Assembly (NCBI RefSeq): GCF_024734895.1
Contig: NZ_CP091430.1
Location: 4,172,501 to 4,236,500 of the forward strand
Length of the DNA stretch: 64,000 nucleotides
Origin: Paenibacillus spongiae
GTDB taxonomy: Bacteria; Bacillota; Bacilli; Paenibacillales; Paenibacillaceae
Reading direction: 5' to 3'
A program made the position numbers and the translations under genes. The notes below the pieces were generated by a model that saw only the letters and a list, made by a program, of their open reading frames with translations, searched no databases and was not told the origin of the DNA. Positions 59,661-64,000 of the stretch are shown here, in pieces. Numbering within the stretch: the stretch's first letter is position 1; the number at the start of each line of letters is the position of its first letter.

Positions 59661-61307
59661 TTAGTTCGGCATACCGAATTTGACGACTTCTTTACCTTTG
59701 AGCTCCGCGTTCACGAACTGAATTGCTTCATCATAACCGGTGCTCTTAATTTGTTTACGAAGATCGTTAATGATCTTCATGGCTGCTTCATCAGACTTGG
59801 CATATACCGCTTCTTTCCAAGCGTCGCCGATCTTATCCATCGAAGGCTTCAGCATCTCCCACTGAGACGATTTGGCCATGACGTCGCCAGGGTTAAAGGC
59901 GGAGATAAGCTGCGTTCCGTTTGGACGCATGATTTTTCTGGCATTTTCCATCGCGGTATTGCGTTCTTGGTCGGCCCAGATATCGCCTCCGCCAAGCGAA
60001 TTCAGTTGATCGCGTCCTGCCATCGATTCGAAACCGATGCCAATTCCTTCGTTCTTGCGTACTTTACCGGACGTATCCGCAGTGAATTTATCGAAGAACT
60101 CTTGCTTTGCAACCGGCTTGCCGTCCTTCATTTCATAATGAGTCCCTTCAATACCGTAGCGCGTCAGCATGAAGCCTTCGTCGGAAGCAAGGAAATCCAG
60201 CAGTTTAAGCGCTGCATCGACATTCTTCGATTTCTTCGGAATGACGGTTACGTTGTTGCCTTGAATGTTCAGATCGGCTGGGCGATTGGCTTCGGCGCCA
60301 GCGCGCTCCAGCGGACCAACCGGTACATAATCGCTGCCTGGGTTTGCTTTAACATAATCTTTCGATGCATCCAGAATGGCCGGGTAATGCGCAGCCAGTA
60401 CAGCGACGCGGCCCTGATTGATTTTTTCCTTCGCGATCGGATCGGTTTGGGTGAAAGCTTCGTTATCAAGTAAACCTTCCGAGATCATCTTGCGGTAGTA
60501 CAACGTAAATTCTTCATACGCCTTACTGAAGAAGTTATGTTCCAGCGTGCCATCGCCCTTGTCGAGATATTCCGTAGGGTAGAACATCGTATTACCGATC
60601 CCAACGGCCCAGCCGTTATGGAAGCCTCCGAGTGGAATCACCGGAAGTCCATTGGCTTTCAGGTTGGCATCTTTAATTTTCTTCAGCATGTTGTACAGAT
60701 CATCCTTCGTTACAACCGATTGCGGGTCAATGCCTACTTGCTCCGCAATGTCCTTGCGAACATAGAATCCATACAGCCAATCCATGCCATCCTTGTCGGA
60801 TGCCGGCTGGTTCTGCAAGAGGAGGTACTTCTTGCCGCCGTATGCATCGATAGCTTTCTCATAGAGTGCCGGCGGGACATTCTCTTTCGCAACCAGCTTC
60901 GCAAGGTTCGGATATTTGTCCAGTTTATCGGACAAATCGACAAGCTGGTCTTCCTTCGCTGCCTTGATAATGACATCAAGCTCGCCGCCCCAAGCCGGAC
61001 CTGTATAAATGTCCGGGAGTTCCTCCGTCGTGAAGATCTGATTAACTTTCTCGACCTCACTGCCCTTTGTATATTCCCATTCCACTTTCACGCCCGTTTT
61101 CTCTTCAATCACTTTGCTGATCGGGGTCATATCGACATCCGCGCCAGTCGATCCATTCCAATTGTGCAGTACCTTAAGCGTAACCACTTTGTCTTTCCCG
61201 TCGCCGGATGATCCCTCGTTACCGCTGTTGCTGCAGCCGTAGAGCGATCCGCTCAGAAGCGTGGCGGCCAGCACTATCGAAGCGATTTTGAGCCCTTTTC
61301 TAGCCAT
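59661..61307 (-). CDS. Lpl-type oligosaccharide ABC solute-binding lipoprotein
   Basis: 548 residues. Signal peptide with lipobox L-Y-G-C, then an Asn/Gly/Ser linker. Long type-1 binding protein of the LplA/YtcQ group, which serve oligosaccharide importers. Key segments: D-I-Y-T-G-P-A-W-G-G, G-F-Y-V-R-K-D-I-A, D-F-L-A-S-D-E-G. ATG 61307. Last gene of the GH38-LplB-LplC-SBP operon, so its ligand is probably a mannose-containing oligosaccharide (inference). Confidence 0.85.
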   Translation of the reverse strand: MARKGLKIASIVLAATLLSGSLYGCSNSGNEGSSGDGKDKVVTLKVLHNWNGSTGADVDMTPISKVIEEKTGVKVEWEYTKGSEVEKVNQIFTTEELPDIYTGPAWGGELDVIIKAAKEDQLVDLSDKLDKYPNLAKLVAKENVPPALYEKAIDAYGGKKYLLLQNQPASDKDGMDWLYGFYVRKDIAEQVGIDPQSVVTKDDLYNMLKKIKDANLKANGLPVIPLGGFHNGWAVGIGNTMFYPTEYLDKGDGTLEHNFFSKAYEEFTLYYRKMISEGLLDNEAFTQTDPIAKEKINQGRVAVLAAHYPAILDASKDYVKANPGSDYVPVGPLERAGAEANRPADLNIQGNNVTVIPKKSKNVDAALKLLDFLASDEGFMLTRYGIEGTHYEMKDGKPVAKQEFFDKFTADTSGKVRKNEGIGIGFESMAGRDQLNSLGGGDIWADQERNTAMENARKIMRPNGTQLISAFNPGDVMAKSSQWEMLKPSMDKIGDAWKEAVYAKSDEAAMKIINDLRKQIKSTGYDEAIQFVNAELKGKEVVKFGMPN

Positions 61308-61365
61308 ACTAACCCCTCCAATTTTTTATCCTGATTTATATGATAAAGCTCGAGGAACAGAGCTA

Positions 61366-62259
61366 TTATCCTTTGACCGAACCAATCATGACGCCCTTGA
61401 CGAAGTAACGCTGCAAGAACGGATAAACACATAAGATAGGGAAAACTGTAATGACGAGAAGCGCCATACGCATCGATTCCGGCGTCGCTCCAGCGGTGTT
61501 GACGTTGACGGTTTGCCCGCCGCTCTGCGCCGCTCGCTGCATCGAGGAAGACAAGGCCTCCGCCTCACTCAGCAATTGCTGCAGAAGCGTCTGTACGGGG
61601 ATCAAATCCTTGTTAGAGACGTAATATGCGCCCGCAAACCAGTCATTCCAATGCGCAACGCCGATGAACAAGGAGATTGTCGCGAGTACAGGGCCTGACA
61701 GCGGCAGGATGATCTTCATGAAGATTTGGAAATCTCCATAGCCGTCGATCTTGGCCGATTCCTCCAGCTCCTCTGGGATTCCCTGCAGGAACGTTCGGAT
61801 AATGACGATGTGCATGAAGTTAAACAACATCGGAATCACATATACCCAGAAGCTGTTAATCAGACCAATCTGTTTAAGCGTAATGAAATACGGGATGAAG
61901 CCAGCGCTGAAGATCGTCGGAAGAAAGATATAGAAAGCAAAGAAGTTTCTTCCGGGAAGGGTCTTCCTGGCTAAAGCATAAGCCATCATAGTAGAGAGCA
62001 ATACGTGCAGGAATGTGCCGATTACCGTCCGTAGGATCGTAATCTTGTATGCCTGCCAAATCTTCGCATTTTCGAATACCTCGGCATAGTTCTCCAATGT
62101 GAATTTGCGGGGCAAGAAGTAGATGGCCCCCATCATGGAGTCCTTCCCGTCATTCAAGGAATAGGCCAGAATATAGATAAACGGATATACCATCGAAAAG
62201 GCGAGTAGTGCCAGTACGGTATAATTGATGATCGAGAACAGAGAAAACGAGCGTTTCAT
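61366..62259 (-). CDS. LplC/YtcP-type oligosaccharide ABC permease
   Basis: 297 residues, six membrane helices, EAA loop E-E-S-A-K-I-D-G-Y-G near 173-182. A loop with S-S-S-M-Q-R-A-A-Q-S-G-G-Q-T (about 238-255) is typical of LplC members. It follows LplB after 12 bases and precedes the binding protein. Confidence 0.85.
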   Translation of the reverse strand: MKRSFSLFSIINYTVLALLAFSMVYPFIYILAYSLNDGKDSMMGAIYFLPRKFTLENYAEVFENAKIWQAYKITILRTVIGTFLHVLLSTMMAYALARKTLPGRNFFAFYIFLPTIFSAGFIPYFITLKQIGLINSFWVYVIPMLFNFMHIVIIRTFLQGIPEELEESAKIDGYGDFQIFMKIILPLSGPVLATISLFIGVAHWNDWFAGAYYVSNKDLIPVQTLLQQLLSEAEALSSSMQRAAQSGGQTVNVNTAGATPESMRMALLVITVFPILCVYPFLQRYFVKGVMIGSVKG

Positions 62260-62271
62260 CGCATCACTTCC

Positions 62272-63183
62272 TTAGAAAAGAGATACATCGCTGACTTTGC
62301 GAGCGATTCGGTTGACAGTAACGATCAGAATCAAGGCTATGAGACTCTGGAACAATCCGACCGCCGCGGCGTAACTCAGCCGTCCTTGGCTTAGACCGGA
62401 ACTGATAACATGCACATCCAGTACGCTGCCGATCGCAGCCGTTGCCGGTCCGTTCAGGAGCAGCAGCTGCTCGTACCCGGCGCTCATCAGACTACCGGTG
62501 GACAGAATGAACAGGATGACCGCAATGTTCCGGATTCCCGGAAGCGTAACGTGCCAGATCTGTCTAAACCGGCCCGCGCCATCGATCTTAGCCGCTTCAT
62601 ACAACTGCTGATCCACCCCTGCGATCGCGGCCATGTAGATTATTGAGCTCCATCCAATACCTTTCCAAATATCGGAACCGATAATGATTTGATAGAACCA
62701 TGTCGTATTGTTTAAGAATTGGATTGGCTCAACACCGAACAAACCAAGTAATTCATTGACCGGACCGCCTGAAGGCGTAAGCAAACGCTGCATCAAAGTT
62801 ACAACGACGATCCAGGATACGAAATAAGGGAGATACGTAAGCGTTTGCACAGTTTTCTTAAATTTAACCTTAGTCACTTCATTAAGCAGAATAGCAAGTA
62901 TGATCGGCATCGGAAATCCGATGAGCAGCTTCATTAAGCTGATAATGATCGTGTTGCGGATAATATCTGTAGACTGATAATAACTGAAGAATTGCTCGAA
63001 ATATTTCCACCCGGCCCACGGGCTCCCGGTGAAGCCCCCCGAGAACGTAAAGTCTCGGAAGGCAACCTGGACACCGTACAGCGGGACGTAAGAAAAGATG
63101 AAAAACCAGACAACCCCAGGCAGCAAGAACAGATAAAATATTTTATGCTGCCACAAACGCTTCCGCAGTTGGGAACCTGCCAT
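62272..63183 (-). CDS. LplB/YteP-type oligosaccharide ABC permease
   Basis: 303 residues from ATG 63183, with AAGGAGG 8 bases upstream. Six membrane helices; W-F-F-I-F-S-Y-V-P-L-Y-G in helix 1 is typical of LplB. EAA loop Y-E-A-A-K-I-D-G-A-G near 196-205. Pairs with LplC. 73 bases separate it from the alpha-mannosidase gene. Confidence 0.85.
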   Translation of the reverse strand: MAGSQLRKRLWQHKIFYLFLLPGVVWFFIFSYVPLYGVQVAFRDFTFSGGFTGSPWAGWKYFEQFFSYYQSTDIIRNTIIISLMKLLIGFPMPIILAILLNEVTKVKFKKTVQTLTYLPYFVSWIVVVTLMQRLLTPSGGPVNELLGLFGVEPIQFLNNTTWFYQIIIGSDIWKGIGWSSIIYMAAIAGVDQQLYEAAKIDGAGRFRQIWHVTLPGIRNIAVILFILSTGSLMSAGYEQLLLLNGPATAAIGSVLDVHVISSGLSQGRLSYAAAVGLFQSLIALILIVTVNRIARKVSDVSLF

Positions 63184-63256
63184 ACATCCAGCCTCCTTAT
63201 AGTCCATCTGCATATTCTAGTTTGTTGTTCAGTTGAACATCCGCTTCATACGTCTT

Positions 63257-64000
63257 CTACCGTTGAAGGCGAAGACGTACGGTTTGGATTTCGAACGGGG
63301 TAAATGAGAGCTCAACGCTGCCGTCCGAATGTGCCAGCGGCCCGATTGTTTCTTCCATTAAATCGGTCAGCCATGCTTCGTTTAGATCAAATCCGGTATG
63401 CAGCCTCGTTTTTGCATGCGCCCCAGCCGTTTCGTACAAGCGAATGATCACATCGTCGCCATCTTCCGCTTGCTTGACGGCTTCGACCATCACGTTCGGA
63501 TGGCTGATCTGCAAGCAGGATTGCAAGGCTGGCAGTGCTGCCGTGCCGTCACTCGGTTTAATTGGAACCGTCCTCAGCGGAACATTCAGCTCGTACCCCC
63601 GTTTGTAGATCTCAGCCTGGACATGGTTACCCTTGTGCGGGTATAGCGCATATGTGAAAGTATGCTCCGCGCGATCCGCTTCCGGATCAGGATAGTTCGG
63701 GCTGCGCAGCAGGTTCAAGTCCAAGACGTTGTTCTCCGCACGATGACCGTACTTGCTGTCGTTCAACAGTGCGACGCCGTATTCCGCATCGGACAAATCC
63801 ATCCAATGATGGGCGCATATTTCGTCCTTGGCATAATCCCACATCGTATTCCGGTGCGTAGGACGCTGCAAATACCCGAATTGAATCTCGCAGCTGACGG
63901 TTTCCGATCGCACATCGACCGGGAATGAAGTACGGAGCATCTTATCCGACTCTTTCCAATCCACCGTCGTAACAAAGTCGATACGCCGGCTACCATGGGT
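63257..64000 (-). CDS. Alpha-mannosidase (GH38), C-terminal part, cut by window edge
   Basis: The last 247 codons of a gene that enters from the right. The sequence R-I-D-F-V-T-T-V-D-W-K-E, then T-S-F-P-V-D-V and N-D-S-K-Y-G-H-R matches the C-terminal beta-sandwich of GH38 alpha-mannosidases. The catalytic domain lies outside. It heads the operon with the LplB/LplC/SBP importer, so imported mannosyl oligosaccharides would be trimmed in the cytoplasm. Confidence 0.9.
   Translation of the reverse strand, partial: THGSRRIDFVTTVDWKESDKMLRTSFPVDVRSETVSCEIQFGYLQRPTHRNTMWDYAKDEICAHHWMDLSDAEYGVALLNDSKYGHRAENNVLDLNLLRSPNYPDPEADRAEHTFTYALYPHKGNHVQAEIYKRGYELNVPLRTVPIKPSDGTAALPALQSCLQISHPNVMVEAVKQAEDGDDVIIRLYETAGAHAKTRLHTGFDLNEAWLTDLMEETIGPLAHSDGSVELSFTPFEIQTVRLRLQR

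Noticed and set aside
1-64000. CRISPR arrays, rRNA or tRNA genes
   Set aside because: No regularly spaced repeats, rRNA-like sequence or cloverleaf with CCA end was noticed anywhere in the window.

Overview
The window looks like chromosomal DNA of a Paenibacillus-type Firmicute of moderate GC. The reasons are the YesM/YesN sensor pair beside a sugar ABC importer, several lipoprotein solute-binding proteins with MalF/MalG or LplB/LplC permeases, AGGAGG-type ribosome binding sites with frequent TTG/GTG starts, CcpA-type cre sites, and a Bacillus-type Fnr with a C-terminal cysteine cluster. I see no rRNA, tRNA, CRISPR array, insertion sequence or phage module. Both ends cut genes: a Rieske-type protein on the left and a GH38 alpha-mannosidase on the right.

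0-10.3 kb is a sugar-acid uptake and catabolism unit: binding protein, two permeases, an SDR dehydrogenase and a galactonate-dehydratase-like enolase run leftward, and a YesM/YesN two-component system runs divergently. 10.3-18.8 kb holds mixed housekeeping and small genes (class III aminotransferase, YhhN, MFS, HD phosphohydrolase, GyrI-like protein, an orphan binding protein, DUF1992, cupin, a secreted protein). 19.0-24.4 kb is a nitrate/oxygen control block: fnr, mobA, a hemerythrin-like protein, nreB, nreC, nreA and a NUDIX gene. It has a perfect Fnr box before the hemerythrin gene and a near-match before mobA. 24.5-29.8 kb holds an aldo/keto reductase, a small alarmone synthetase, a YitT protein, a lone thermolysin-propeptide-like secreted protein and a CPA2 antiporter.

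29.8-44.3 kb is the most unusual part. Two complete carbohydrate ABC importers flank a DUF5696-type membrane-anchored protein and an NHL-propeller/YIP1 fusion protein. One importer's binding protein is a roughly 1000-residue membrane-anchored fusion with two repeated sugar-binding-like modules. AAAACGTTTT palindromes, cre sites, a truncated LacI gene and a decayed GH43 gene surround the island, which suggests a polysaccharide-use locus that has lost parts.

44.5-64 kb holds hisS preceded by a 15-residue leader peptide with three consecutive His codons and a terminator (a candidate ribosome-mediated attenuator), a sulfatase, an NlpC/P60 hydrolase, a GntR/ABC/phospholipid-methyltransferase operon headed by a perfect 34-bp palindrome, a PLP trans-sulfuration-type enzyme, a WG-repeat protein, a TIM-barrel isomerase, the NAD(P)HX repair enzyme, an EamA transporter and an alpha-mannoside operon (GH38, LplB, LplC, binding protein). 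All assignments come from reading the sequence; no database search was run.
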